Source: Podarcis raffonei (lineage: Eukaryota; Chordata; Lepidosauria; Squamata; Lacertidae). Taken from it: a DNA stretch of 64,000 bases. Location: contig NC_070614.1 of assembly GCF_027172205.1 (NCBI RefSeq), forward strand, positions 38,198,001 through 38,262,000, read 5' to 3'. The position numbers were made by a program, and so were the translations under genes. Positions within the stretch are counted from its first letter, which is position 1; each line of letters begins with the position of its first letter. Positions 21,655-46,739 of the stretch are shown piece after piece. The notes beneath the pieces are model-generated. The model was not told the DNA's origin and did not search any database. It saw only the letters and a program-made list of their open reading frames with translations.

Positions 21655-22886
21655 CATAAATATTTTCCAAAACGAAAATAGGCTTACGAAAAAATATCTT
21701 AAACAGCGGCATGGGCGGGGTGCTCCAGTTCAGGGGGCTGCATGAGGAGGGAGATGGTGGGACACAGCTGTCTTTCCATCTCTCTCTGGGTTTCCCCAAG
21801 TCTTTCCCCTCCAATCAGGAATAAATTGCAAGTCATCAAGGGGGAGGGTCTCTCTGTGGGAGGAGCAGCAGATTAAGATATGAGCTCAGATACCAAATTT
21901 AGGGTGGCAACAAAATTTTGGAAAACGGGGGGTGGGGGTGGGGGGTTAGGAGAGAAGCAGCAAAGGGGGTGGGGGTGGGGATAGACTCCCTTAAGTCAAA
22001 GTTTCAGTCAGGAAAGGGAGCTTTGGGAATTTTTCCAAACTGAACTGATGAGGACAGGTGGCGTTTTGTGTCCCTCGACAAAATCACCTGCAGAAGCAAG
22101 TGAAAAAATACGGCGGCCTATAAAATGTTAACAGAAGGTACCAGTCCACAAAATACTTTGTACTGGGATCCTTTCTGGCAGCCGGCTGACTTCACCGGTT
22201 GGTAACAAGTTGGCGTCATTTTGCTTTTTGCCATTTCCAGCAGTGACAACTAGGCAGAGGTTGGAGCAAAGTCACCCTGAACTGTTCCCAACGCTTCTGA
22301 CTATTGGGGATATTTATAGAGCCCTGCGCCCTCATCTGTCACACACTTGGGCATATGATGGCAGCCAAATCGGGGGTGACGTCTGCACTTGAGAGGTTGG
22401 CGAGGAGGGCAAAGGAGGACAGGATGTTGGTGTTTGCTGCAATTGGTGGCGGAAGGGGCATAATAAATTCTCCAATTTAGAAGACACACAAAAATGTAGA
22501 TTGGGGGGAAGTCACTCTTTTGGTGGGATTCTCAAATTCTTTTTTAATCTCCACTCTCTCACCCGAACCTGGTGCACATGAAGAGCATTTCCCCCTTTTT
22601 CCCCGACCTCTTCGTATGCATTACAGGCAGAAGAGCGCAAGGAAAAGGCAGAGGAGAATCCCGCCACTGCCGCCCCTCCTCCTCCGTCCCGCGGTCACTT
22701 TTAAAACTTGCATGCATTTTTTTTTTAAAAAACGTGCAGCTCGCCCCGTTCCCCCACGGTTGTGACGGGTGGGGTGTGTGGGGGGGTGATGTGGTGTTAT
22801 TGGTTGGTCTTCCTTTGCTGCTGCCCCAAGCACACCACAGTTGTCTCTGGAAGGAAGGCTTGGCACCCCCTGCTGGCCCCAGGTCA

Positions 22887-36206
<13,320 letters not shown>

Positions 36207-38844
36207 GTTTCCTTCACTATAGAGGGGCTCTCTTCATACTTTATAGAGCGTTGACGCTTTAAGAAAAGCCAGCAGAAAGACAAGGTTACGAAGCAAGGCC
36301 AGGACAGAAGTAGCACCTCCTGCTGGAAGGTGCTAAATGGAGGTAAGCAGGATGAGTAAGATTTGAGCTACTGCTTTGTTTTAACCGGCAGAACATTTAC
36401 TGCTTTCGGCAGCTGTGTATATAACAAAGTAGAAGTCACAGGTAAGGCTTTCTTCAACACGCCGCTTCCCCCTGTTGATTTCTACCCATTAAAAGCAGAG
36501 AGTTTCTGTCCAATGAAAAGTAAAGGCCACAAACCTAGCCGAATCACAGAGATTGTCCCAGGAGAAAGTGGGCAAGTGGGAGGTAATGCCTTGGGGGAAG
36601 TATTCTTTAGACAGGGAAACTGGACCCAGTGGAATTAAAGAACTCCTTCCCACCGCCCACTGGTGACCATGCAACAGGCAAACACTCAGCGTGTGGAGCT
36701 TTACTCAGTATTTGGGTGATGCAACACTAGGGAAAGCTTCATCTGTTGAGTTTGGGTTTTTTTAATCATGCAACTCTTAAAGGCACCCAGTCTTCCAGAA
36801 AAACGTAAAACACATTGATCGTCCAAGGCGGAACAGATTTGGAGCAGGGATTTCCCCAACCCCATCATACCATATCTTTATCTGCTACACTCTCCTACAG
36901 TCTTTTCCAGACTGTGAGCCTTTGGTGCACAAGACAGTTAGGCTTTTTACAAGGCCCAGAAAACTTGGGTGGTTTCACAAGCCAAACAGCTTTTTATTTT
37001 GTCCATTAAAAACAAAAACGGACTAGGTGCCAGCTTTTCTGTGCTCTGTTATTTGACAGTGTTGCTTTAACCAGGCTAGGGGATGCATTATAAGGCTTGC
37101 ACTCACCTAGTGGCCCCTGGGCGCTTGTTGTCTCTCTCTCTCTCTCTTTTCCAGCCAGGTTCCTATGCAGGTGAGAAAAAGCACATGACTCACTGGGGGA
37201 AAGAGCCCCACCTTTTCCTCCTCCCCAATCCAGCTGCCCACCATGTCAGGCAGCAAGCTGGGAAGCCCAAGAGGCACCTATAAAGGCACAGTGGTGGCTG
37301 GCTGGGGCTACTGCAGTCTAAGGGACTCAGGCCTGGAATGAAGCAAAAGTACAGGCCTTGCAGATGGAATAAATGGTTCCTGGCTCCCCAGACAATGGAG
37401 TTGTCCTAGACTAGCAAAACCCCAGCACTAGGGGTTGGTTACTTTTTTTTTCCTGGCAGGGAAACACCTGCCCACCCCATCAGAAGTTGAGTGGGTTAAG
37501 CTTTCCTCATCTACACATCAGGGAAAGCTGCATTTCTCCTTGTCACACAGGTATTAAAGGCACAGGAGCCCTGCTGGGGGAAAGCTGGCAATCCCACCAG
37601 TCACTAGTGCAGGTATGTGAAGAGATGCTTGCAAAGAGGTCTGCAAAGCAGGATGCTTGTTTTTTCTTCCCAGACTGAAAATATGCCACAAACAACACCC
37701 ATCGTTAAGCTTGTGCAATTTGAACTAGCAAATGTTTATGGGTTTATTCACGTGTCTGAACTAGCCCCTATTCTCTCTCCAAAATTCTCAGCTAACGCAA
37801 CACATTTTCCATTCTCCTCTTGGAAAATCATGCAGCAGAATTCTGAGTGGACTGGACCACTTTAGACTTGCGGGCAGGGGAAGGGGGAGAGGGAATGCAA
37901 AGGTTAAGTGCACAATGAAAAACAGGGGACCATAAGGAGGAGACAGATTCTCGCCTAGCTTGGTGCCTGCTGATGGATACTAGTTTTCTACCATTTTGAA
38001 TCAAATGTAAGGGAGCATTCAAAACCGTGACCCGCACCTGCAGTGGCTCAGCCCAGCTTATCACTTCCTTGTGCTGCCCAAGCTAGACTACATACCTGCC
38101 AGGCTCTTCACCATTTCTCTCCCAAAGATTCCATACCCTGGTAGGCATCTGCCCTCCAGCTTCAGCTTCCTAACCCCCAGAAAACTTAGGAAGTCTTTCC
38201 TTGCCTGTTTCTCTACTGCCAACTGCAAGATCCCACCATACACACCCACCCACCCTCAAGGAATTGTGAGTCTGGGTCTCCCACCACACCCCTTCAGAAA
38301 CAAAGCTTTCTTCGCAAAGAGGCATCAGTAAACCAACAATAAATGTGAATTTGGGGTGACCCAGGAAGTTCCTAACATTTTCCTATTCCAAGCAGGGGAC
38401 CTGGGTCAAAAGCCAGCTCTGGAATAAAAGCAACTTGGTTCAGTGCATGTCTACTCAGAAGTAAGCACCACCAAATTCGAAGGGAATTATTCTCCAAGCA
38501 AGCATGCGCAGAATTGCAATTTTTGGAGTTTCTAGGTCCTCATTTGGAGATGGTACCTATACTTCTAAATGCACCAGGTTCCTCTTACCTGCTATGGAGG
38601 GAAATCAGAATCTCACGACAAGCAGGGGAAGAGGGCAGGAAGGGCTTCACTGGAAGAACTGGGCATTTTAAAGAAATTAACCAGATGCTGTTCCAGTGCC
38701 CTTAAAGGCAAGTTCATCTGCAAACATCAGCAGGTGGCTATGCTTCTTTTCACACTACGAAAAGCTTCACCTGCCGATTTCTGCATATCAAGCTGCCATT
38801 AAAGGCACAGGAGTCCAGGCCAGGCCCTCCGATAACCTTAGACC

Positions 38845-38950
38845 AGGGGTGGAGAACCTGTGGCTCTCCAGAGGTTGCTGGACACCAGCTCCCATCAGCC
38901 CCAGCCAGCACAGTCAATGATCAGGGAAGATGGGAGCTGTAGTCCAATAG
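38845..38950. mobile_element. Palindromic hAT-like MITE, right-truncated, in CNOT3 intron 1
   Basis: The left end CAGGGGTGGAGAACCTGTGG is well kept, followed by ACCAGCTCCCATCAGCCCC. The right arm stops after GATGGGAGCTGTAGTCC. Confidence 0.65.
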
Positions 38951-39329
38951 CCTGAGAAAGAAGAAAAAACAGTAGTGATTTGCTCACTGACAGGAACAGC
39001 TTGGTGAGCAGAATCAAAAGCAAAACAAAACCCTTACACCAAGCAATGGTGACACCAACATCTAAGATGGCAAACTTGGGCTTTTACTGGAACTATTGTA
39101 AGTTACAGGATTCCTTCTGGGTTTTTCTTGTGGGTGTTTCTTTTGGTTAGTATTCTGTTCTTCTGGCTGTCATAAAACAGCTATTTACAGCCTCATGTCG
39201 GTTACTTACATCTGGCATACTGATACAGCTCATTGTCTACATTTTCTACATTCAAGGAACAACCCCAGTTTGCCAAGGAACCACTGCAAAGGATTGTGGG
39301 GCATATTCCAGAGTAAACAATTCAGTTAA

Positions 39330-39545
39330 TGTGGAGCACTGCATCTTGAGCAAGGGATTCATGCAGAAAGCTGCCCTATACAAAGTCACACTACTGGCCC
39401 ATCTAACTTAGTAATGTCTACATTGAATGGCAGCAGCTCTTCACGGTTTCAGGCAGAACTCTTTCCCAGCTTGGAGACGTCAAGGCTTGAACATGGAGCC
39501 TTTCACATGCAAAACATGTGTCCTACTGATGAACTACGAACCTTG
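39330..39545 (-). mobile_element. tRNA-derived SINE, reverse orientation, in CNOT3 intron 1
   Basis: On the plus strand GCTGCCCTATAC, GTAATGTCTACATTGA and AACATGGAGCCTTTCACATG are inverses of words of the SINE at 23868. The tRNA-like head is on the right (near 39490-39545). Confidence 0.6.
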
Positions 39546-40324
39546 TGTTGTATATAAGCAACACTTTCTGTTGTCTAGCCCAACTGATTTCATTGCCTGA
39601 GTAACCGAGTTGTAGTGTTTGGGGAAATAAAACTCTCTCGAGCCACACTGTACATATCAACCTACCTAACGCAGCCCCAACAGCCTTCTGACTTGCTGCA
39701 GAATATGTCCTACATGCTTTGCAAAGGACTGGGTTTTGCTTGATGTGGAGTGACAGGGGGTTAGGGGGGGAAAAGGAGGCATATCTGGAGAAGACTTACA
39801 GCTGGATCCCATGCTGTATCTGACATGGAAGTGATTCCCACTTTGTCCAATAGGACTGAAAGCATGTTTAGAATTTCAGCCTTAGAGGCACTACCCTCAT
39901 GAATAGTGACCGCTGCAAGTGTCCTGAGGCTTTCGCTACATTTATGCCACAGTTCACTGGGCTTCAATTCTGGAGTGTTCTAAAGCTATCTCTGCGTTTA
40001 TGCATCCTGTAAAGTGCACCCCCTGGAAATATATATTTTTATATATCCTTTATATTAGTTTGTAAAACTGCTCTGTGCAATCCCCATAGGATATTTTTTT
40101 TGGGGGGGAGGGGGGGAATTGCTGCAGAGGAGACCACAGATAATAGAAAAACCTAGATTGACACACAGTCCTGAACCTCTGGTACCCAGCCGAAAGGTCC
40201 CATTTGCAGAACACGGTGGCAACATGGAATGCTGCCATGTACCCAGTGTGTGAGTGGCCCCACTAATTTGTGACGGCCTGAAGGAGGCAGCCAAGCTAAA
40301 TGCAAACAGCCTTGCTTCTCTAAG

Positions 40325-40500
40325 TGTGGTGTAGTAGCTAAGAGTCTGAGCTGCGGGTCAGAAAATTCAAGATTCGAATCTCAATCTCCATTATGAACTT
40401 GCTACGTGGCCGTAAGAAAGCCACTTTCTCTTTGCCTCACCTGGCATCTGCAATATGGGGATAATAATATCAAAGGAACTGGATGAAGTGATAAAGGGAT
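40325..40500 (+). mobile_element. MIR-like tRNA-derived SINE
   Basis: GTGTGGTGTAGTAGCTAAGA (A-box region), AAGATTCGAATCTC (B box), then a body ending near GGATAATAATATC. This is a different SINE family from the one at 23868 and is similar in plan to MIR/CORE-SINEs. Confidence 0.55.
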
Positions 40501-41718
40501 AGATGAGTGCTACTGCACTTGAATGATGAGCAAGCTCAGTCCCAACATATTTATAGGCCTTAAAAGAAAGAGAGAGAACTTTTACTGTGATTTATGTCAC
40601 AGGTAGTGACCAATAGGTAGCTAGGCCCATTGAACAACTTATACATAAATGCAATCAACACTCTATATGGAGGAAAATGGCAATTTCCCACCTATAGTTT
40701 TGAATGCTGAGTAAATGCAGTTCTCCTGCAAAAGGACCACAATTTTTTTTACAGGGACATCTGGATCCTGTGCCTTAATAACATCTGGAAAGACCCCTTC
40801 CCACCCCCTATCAGCAATAGGGAACACTGTCATCAAACTGTTCGAGATTAACATTTACTAGGATTTGATATATTAGCATTTCCCAGAGTCAAAGGTTTAA
40901 GGACAGCCTTGCCATCAGGTTACCATCAGCTAATGTGGTCCAATCCACCTAGGAATTCAAATCCCATTTCAGTTGCAGCCTCAGAGTGTCCCCCACAGAC
41001 GAGTCATTACCTCTCAGCCTCTAGTCCCTGACCTGGTACTGTCTATTCTAATGGGCAGTAGCTCTCCCAAAGCCTCAAGCAGTGGCCTTTCTTAGCCCTG
41101 CTATTAAGGGATAATTTGACAGTCACAATTGAACCTGGAACTTTTATGAACTTGCACATCCATTTAGATCATTTGGAGAGGCCCTTCTCCATCTCCTGCT
41201 GTCATCAAGAGCTTGGGCTGGTGACAATGTAGGAAGCAGTTATAGAACCTCCTGCACCAGGAAATGTTCTTCGCGCCTACCCTGCTGGTGTTTAAAGACC
41301 ATCTGAAGACTTAATAAATATTTTAACAAGCTTTTCAATTTCTGCTTTTTTTTCTTTTTAAAAATCTGGTGTATTGCATTTTTTAAAACTATGTTGTGTT
41401 TGATATTTTAAAATATTTTTGTTGTAATCTACTGGGCAGCTTTTATAAATATATAAACAAATGCACATATACTGTATAGGCAAAGTGTATTCTCTACCTT
41501 CAAGCCTTCAACATGTCCTGAACCCAAGACCTGAAAAAATAATAATACAGGGATTCCACTTGTGCACATAATCACTGAGCTATTATGGTACAATATTAAC
41601 GGTGTGCCTTACAGAACAGAAGAAGTATTCCAAATTCCTAGGATCACACACAATTTTTAAGCATCAGCCCTGAGGAGAAAGGGGAAATTCAATATCTTAG
41701 GTAGTAGCCTCAATTTGT

Positions 41719-41905
41719 AAGCAGCTTAGTAGTAAAGCACACGTTCTGCATGCAGAACATCCAAAGTTTTGTCCCCAGCATCTCCAGGTAGGACAGAGAA
41801 ATACCCCTTTCTGAAAACTTGGGAGAGCTATGATAGGTCAATGCAGACAATACTAGACAAACCAATGATCTGATTTGATAAAACATGGCTTCCTGTGTTT
41901 CTAAC
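41719..41905 (+). mobile_element. tRNA-derived SINE in CNOT3 intron 1
   Basis: AGCTTAGTAGTAAAGCAC and TCTGCATGCAGAACATCC, then TGCAGACAATACTAGACAAA and CCAATGATCTGATTTGATAA, match the SINE at 23868 along its length with scattered changes. Confidence 0.65.
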
Positions 41906-42497
41906 AAGCTACTGAGATTTCACTAGGTCTTGACATAACAGCTGTAAGGCTGACCAAGGTGTGACTTGTAATGTACTTTTTGGATTACAGTTAGTGACTG
42001 GCTATAGTACCAGGCAAATCTGGCACTGGGGGAAGAATTCTGAATCTTAAGAATCTTCACTTTCAATTTTGGAAAAGAAAAAAAAGATGTATGTCTCTAG
42101 CCCTTAAGTCTGCAAAGTGTGCCGGTAAAGGCCAATGAAATCTCAAAAGCCAGCAAGCCATCCCATAGATAAGAGGCTGCAACTTCATTCCTCTGCCTAC
42201 TTACTGCCTTGTCTCTGCCTGCAACTAGCAAAAACCAAAACCAGTTAAGAGAAAAAAAGCAAATAGATATGCAGACATGTTGACAGCTAGCTACACATTC
42301 CTCTAGTAATTCATTACGAATTCTTATCACTCTGAAGTTACTTATGGTTAAGAGATGCACTTATATGCTAATAGGGGTTTTCCAACCATTGAATGCTACA
42401 TTGAGAGAGAAATTCTCCAGATCCCTCCCCAGGTGCACAGATGCCCCTACAGGACCCTATAACACACATCCACACACACAAGCGGGGGTGGGGGGGG

Positions 42498-43676
42498 GAG
42501 AGGTGGCTGGGGGCACTGTTATACAGTGATTTCGCTCCTTCCTCCTGGGCCGTGTTCAGAAAGTGGTGGTGGGGGATGAGTGTTCAGACCCCTGGGCCCT
42601 CACTTGTGGGGTGCCTCAGGGTTCTGTCCTCTCCCCCATGCTTTTTAACATCTATATGAAGCCGCTGGGAGAGATCATCAGGGGGTTTGGACTGGGTGTC
42701 CATCAATATGCAGATGATACCCAGCTCTACCTCTCTTTTAAATCAGAACCAGTGAAGGCAGTGAAGGTCCTGTGTGAGTGCCTGGAGGCGGTTGGAGGAT
42801 GGATGGCGGCTAATGGATTGAGGTTGAATCCTGACAAGACAGAAGCACTGTTTTTGGGAGACAGGGGGCGGGCTCGTGTGGAGGACTCCCTGGTCCTGAA
42901 TAGGGTAACTGTGCCCCTGAAGGACCAGGTGCGCAGCCTGGGAGTCATTTTGGACTCACAGCTGTCCATGGAGGTGCAGGTCAATTCTGTATCCAGGGCA
43001 GCTGTCTACCAACTCCACCTGGTACGCAGGCTGAGACCCTACCTGCCCGCGGACTGTCTCGCCAGAGTGGTGCATGCTCTGGTTATCTCCCGCTTGGACT
43101 ACTGCAATGCGCTCTACGTGGGGCTACCTTTGAAGGTGACTCGGAAACTACAACTAATCCAGAATGCGGCAGCTAGACTGGTGACTGGGGGTGGCCGCCG
43201 AGACCACATAACACCGGTCTTGAAAGACCTACATTGGCTCCCAGTACGTTTCCGAGCACAATTCAAAGTGCTGGTGTTGACCTTTAAAGCCCTAAACGGC
43301 CTCGGCCCAGTATACCTGAAGGAGCGTCTCCATCCCCATCGTTCTGCCCGGACGCTGAGGTCCAGCGCCAAGGGCCTTCTGGCGGTTCCCTCATTGCGAG
43401 AAGCAAAGCTACAGGGAACCAGGCAGAGGGCCTTCTCGGTAGTGGCGCCCGCCCTGTGGAACGCCCTCCCATCAGATGTCAAAGCGATAAATAACTACCT
43501 GACATTCAGAAGACATCTTAAGGCAGCCCTGTTCAGGGAAGTTTTTAATCTGTGATATTTTACTGTATCTTTGGTTTTTATGGAAGCCGCCCAGAGTGGC
43601 TGGGGAAACCCAGCCAAATGAGCGGGGTACAAATAATAAATTATTATTATTAATTATTATTATTATTATTATTTAT
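42498..43676 (+). mobile_element. L2-like LINE, 5'-truncated, with a long open reverse-transcriptase tail
   Basis: An uninterrupted frame of 330 codons (42563-43555) encodes the C-terminal half of a non-LTR reverse transcriptase. It includes the catalytic YADD box (HQYADDTQLY, about residues 48-57), GVPQGSVLSPMLFN before it, then RLDYCNALYVGLP, IQNAAARLV, LHWLPVRFRAQFK and FSVVAPALWNALPSDV. The frame continues upstream to about 42500 but is cut by a TGA at 42527-42529, where the family has Trp before FRSxLxGR. The 3' UTR contains GCCGCCCAGAGTGGCTGGGG and ends in an (ATT)n tail to 43676. The endonuclease and ORF1 parts are missing. It lies in CNOT3 intron 1 in antisense to the gene. The words fit the L2/CR1 group better than L1 or Bov-B. 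Confidence 0.85.
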
Positions 43677-43744
43677 GAAAGCAACGTTTTTTTCTAACGG
43701 GTTCCTTTATTTCTTTTAGATACTTCAGCAACGTAACAAGCATT

Positions 43745-43866
43745 GTGGAACCTTAAAGACTAACACATTGTATTACGGCATAAGCTTTTGCAAACGAGAA
43801 TCCACTTCATCAGATGCCACAATTGCTTATACCATAATGAGATCTGTTAAGTCTTTAAAGTACCAC
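43745..43866. mobile_element. Short palindromic DNA-element remnant
   Basis: GTGGAACCTTAAAGACTAAC at the left is matched by the inverse GTTAAGTCTTTAAAGTACCAC at the right, with AGCTTTTGCAAACGAGAATCC and CACTTCATCAGATGCC between. It is probably a MITE. No clear target duplication was seen. Confidence 0.5.
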
Positions 43867-44391
43867 AATACTACTTTGTTGTTTCTGCTTAAACAGACTA
43901 CCCCCTATAGGAATCGTTTCAGTAATACAGATCTCTCTCTCTCTCTCATATATATATATTTATATATACACAAACACACACACACGCCTCTCTATGGACC
44001 TCTCCAAATCCGGTATAAACTATATGTGCAAGTTTTCCAGGTGATCACAAGGACCCACAACCCTCCTTGGCTCAAAGTAGCCCTCATCACACGGCGCCCG
44101 CCCCACATCCTACTGCCAGAGGCTCTCGCTCCACCCCAGGCGCCTCTTCCCCACAGAGGCATGTGGGCCTCACATCCTATGGGTGCAGATCCTACCTGTG
44201 GAACCGCATCGCCCCCCCCGCATCCTCCCCAGCAGGGCGCCCTTCGTGGCCCCTGCGCACCGCTGCAACCCCAAACACCTGGCCCCCAACAGAGGCCCCC
44301 TCCGCCTGCAGCCCCCCGCGCAGCAGCGCCTACGGAAACACCTTTCCCCTATACAGCGCCCACCTCCTATAGAGCCCCCTATAGACCTCCC

Positions 44392-45298
44392 ATTGGCCAC
44401 GCCCCCTACGGTGCTCCCGTAGGTACTCGTAGGCCCCGCCCCCTAGGCTAGGCCCCGCCCCTTCTCGCTCTCTCACCGGCGGCTCCGGAGTCTCCGGGTC
44501 TCTCTCTCTCTCTCTTTTTCCCTCTCTCTCTCCCTCTCCCCCCTCTCTCGGCCTCCGCGGCATCCAAGATGGCGGCAGCCTCCCCCCCTCTCCTTCCGCT
44601 CGACCCGCCTCTGGTTAAACTCCATTGGACGAGTCACCCGCCCTTCAGGATAGTCTCTGTTTCCATTGGGTTGTGGGGAAGGAGCTGGTGGAGGGAAACC
44701 GGGGCGGGACGACGCGGCGCAGCCGCAGCTGTCATTTACATAAATACCTTTAATCTATTGGTTAAGGTGGAAAGTCCGTCAAAGCGTATCCGTATACTGA
44801 TTGGCTCAGTAGGTACGGATGTAGCCAGTGTGACCACGCCTACTAGCCCGCGGAAAACAACCCGAAGGGGCAGGGCTTGTAAGCAGAACAGATCGCCTAA
44901 TGGTCATAAAAAACGTCCCTCAAGTCTTACTCGTTCATGATTGGCTATACTTCTTCCAACGCGCGTACTCGTGGGCATAGAATCATTTATTGGATAGCAG
45001 TTCTGCCACTCAATCTAATAGTATTGCTGTTTGGCTGCTAGAGGGATTCGGAGGCGAGGGATATTTCCAGGCGGTAATTCTCTATTGGCTGTAGCGAAGC
45101 AAGCCTGCACACGTTGGCCTCCCATTGGATGGCTGTACTGCCCCCCCAAAACCCTTCTTCCTTTGTACTGGCTTGCATAGTTTGAGGCGGGGCACAGTGA
45201 AAAAACGTGAGGCGGGGGCGAGGCCAAGGAGTTTTCCCAGAATCCTGATTGGTACAGGTAAGTGAGGTACCCTGTCACTTAAAATCACAATAGCCAAT
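44392..45298. promoter_or_regulatory. Cluster of inverted CCAAT boxes upstream of CNOT3
   Basis: ATTGG occurs at 44392, 44624, 44665, 44757, 44800, 44940, 44989, 45084, 45124 and 45248, and CCAAT at 45294. On the CNOT3 (minus) strand the first ten read as CCAAT, the NF-Y box. Most come as pairs 40-49 bases apart, the pairs themselves 133-183 apart. Surrounding bases differ, so it is not a simple tandem repeat. It lies just upstream of the inferred CNOT3 transcription start. Confidence 0.6.
44477..44590 (-). other. CNOT3: Inferred non-coding first exon of CNOT3 with YY1-type element
   Basis: On the minus strand the sequence GCCGCCATCTTGG (44564-44576, a YY1 initiator-type motif) is followed by a long polypurine GAGAGA tract and a good donor GTGAGAG beginning at 44476. 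It sits in a GC-rich block (about 44080-44720). It would splice to the acceptor at 36217, leaving an 8.2-kb first intron. No transcript evidence is available here; motif position, donor quality and orientation are the support. Confidence 0.6.
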
Positions 45299-45339
45299 AA
45301 CACAGGAGGGAATGAGCTCACTCTAAGGTGGGTATTGAT

Positions 45340-45472
45340 AGACTTCTGTCTCAGCCAACATTTGCCAATCTGGCGCCTTCCAGATTTGAACTACAGTTCC
45401 CATCAGGCCATGGGGGCCTTGTAGTCCAAAACATCTGGAGGGCGCCAGGTTAGCGATGGCTGGTCTAGGCAT
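45340..45472. mobile_element. Palindromic hAT-like MITE
   Basis: CTGGCGCCTTCCAGATTTG, then CTACAGTTCCCATCAGG, and the inverse right arm TTGTAGTCCAAAACATCTGG and GGCGCCAGG. The inverted ends are well preserved. Confidence 0.65.
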
Positions 45473-45605
45473 CACTATTTTCACTCCTAGCTTCAGCTCA
45501 CCTCTTTTGGAGGGATAGTTGTAGCCTTACTAGTATACCCTCACACCCCTTCATCATTCACTGCCATGCAACCCTTCACAAACATTTCTCTGACTTCTAT
45601 TCCAT

Positions 45606-45609
45606 AATA

Positions 45610-45651
<42 letters not shown>

Positions 45652-45775
45652 TTTATTATTTGTACCTCATCCATCTGACTGGGTTGTTCCAGTAACTGTA
45701 GGTCGCTTCCAACGTATCAAGAAAATAAGAAAACATTAAACAGGGCTGCCTTCAAATGAATAGTTTGAATAGTTT
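45606..45775 (-). mobile_element. L2-like LINE 3' end, reverse orientation, with (AAT)n tail
   Basis: An (AAT)n run at 45606-45652, then TATTTGTACCTCATCCATCTG. This is the inverse of the 3' UTR and tail of the element at 42498-43676. Only the last 170 bases or so are present. Confidence 0.65.
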
Positions 45776-45881
45776 GGCTCGGGGGCCGCATAACTCCATA
45801 GTCTCCGATGAAAACAGGGAAACCCTACCATACCCTCCAACATTTCTCTGATGAAAATAGGGATCTCCTAAGGAAAAGTGG

Positions 45882-46235
45882 AAGGGATGCGGGTGGCGCT
45901 GTGGGTTAAACCACAGAGCCTAGGACTTGCCGATCAGAAGGTTGGCAGTTCAAATCCCCGCAACAGGGTGAGCTCCCGTTGCTCAGTCCCTGCGCCTGCC
46001 AACCTAGCAGTTCAAAAGCACCTCAAAGTACAAGTAGATAAATAGGTACTGCTCTGGCGGGAAGGTAAACGGCGTTTCCATGCGCTGCTCTGGTTTGCTA
46101 GAAGCAGCTTAGTCATGCTGGCCACATAACCCGGAAGCTGTACGCTGGCTCCCTCGGCCAATAAAGCAAGATGAGTGTCGCAACCCCAGAGTCGGCCATG
46201 ACTGGACCTAATGGTCAGGGGTCCCTTTACCTTTA
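45882..46235 (+). mobile_element. Sauria-type SINE with target duplication
   Basis: It has a tRNA-related head (GCGGGTGGCGCTGTGGGTTA, TTGGCAGTTCAAATCCCC) and a body with CTAGCAGTTCAAAAGCACC and ACATAACCCGGAAGCTG. It ends in the ACCTTT-repeat tail typical of Sauria SINEs, which use Bov-B machinery. CCTAAGGAAAAGTGG (45867-45881) and CCTAAGTAAAAGTGG (46236-46250) form a 15-bp duplication with one mismatch. Confidence 0.88.
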
Positions 46236-46369
46236 CCTAAGTAAAAGTGGGTGATTCTGGGATCAAATAAGAAACTGGAACAGCTTGTGTAAATCTGGGA
46301 CTGCCCCTGGAAAATAGGGACACTTGGAGGGTCTGTAATCACTCCCACAAGAGCCAGCGGTAGTCGCCA

Positions 46370-46560
46370 ACTTGGACTGCTTTAAAAGATGAGTCAAATT
46401 CATGGAGGATAAGGCTGTCAGCCTCCATGGCTATGCTTTGCTTTCGCAGTCATGCCTCCTTATGCCAGTGGCTGGAGGATGCTGTTGTGCCAATGTGCTG
46501 CTTGCAGGCTTCCCACAGGCATCTGGCTAGCCACTCTGAGAACATGATGTTGGACTATAT
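46370..46560 (-). repeat. Squamate interspersed repeat, reverse-oriented copy
   Basis: Same family as 25010-25325: GACTGCTTTAAAAGATGAG, CTCCATGGCTATGCTTTG, GCTTCCCACAGGCATCTGG. It is cut on the right by the adjacent MITE. Confidence 0.5.
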
Positions 46561-46572
46561 TATTATGACCGG

Positions 46573-46712
46573 CAGTGATGGCCAAACTTGGCCCTCTAGC
46601 TGTTTTGGGACTACAACTCCCACCATCCCTAGCTAACAGGACCAGTGGTCAGGGATGATGGGAATTGTAGTCCCAAAACAGCTGGTCCCAAAACAGCCTG
46701 GCCATCACTGTA
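46573..46712. mobile_element. Palindromic hAT-like MITE
   Basis: Begins CAGTGATGGCCAAACTTGGC and ends GGCCATCACTG, with the usual ACTACAACTCCCACCATCC arm. A short internal duplication of GCTGGTCCCAAAACAG-type sequence lies near the right end. The flanks share TATGA, a possible remnant of the duplication. Confidence 0.7.
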
Positions 46713-46739
46713 TGAACCCCAGGGGTGGATTACAACAAT

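Noticed and set aside
43768-44451. 227-codon plus-strand frame, proline-rich at its end
   Set aside because: It begins in a palindromic repeat, passes a TA/CA microsatellite and ends in GC-rich promoter DNA; composition explains the open frame.
44569-44940. Plus-strand open frame starting ATGGCGGCAGCC in the CpG-rich promoter
   Set aside because: The ATG is the inverse of the YY1 element of the CNOT3 leader; the protein is low-complexity and matches no family, with no codon pattern or splice support.
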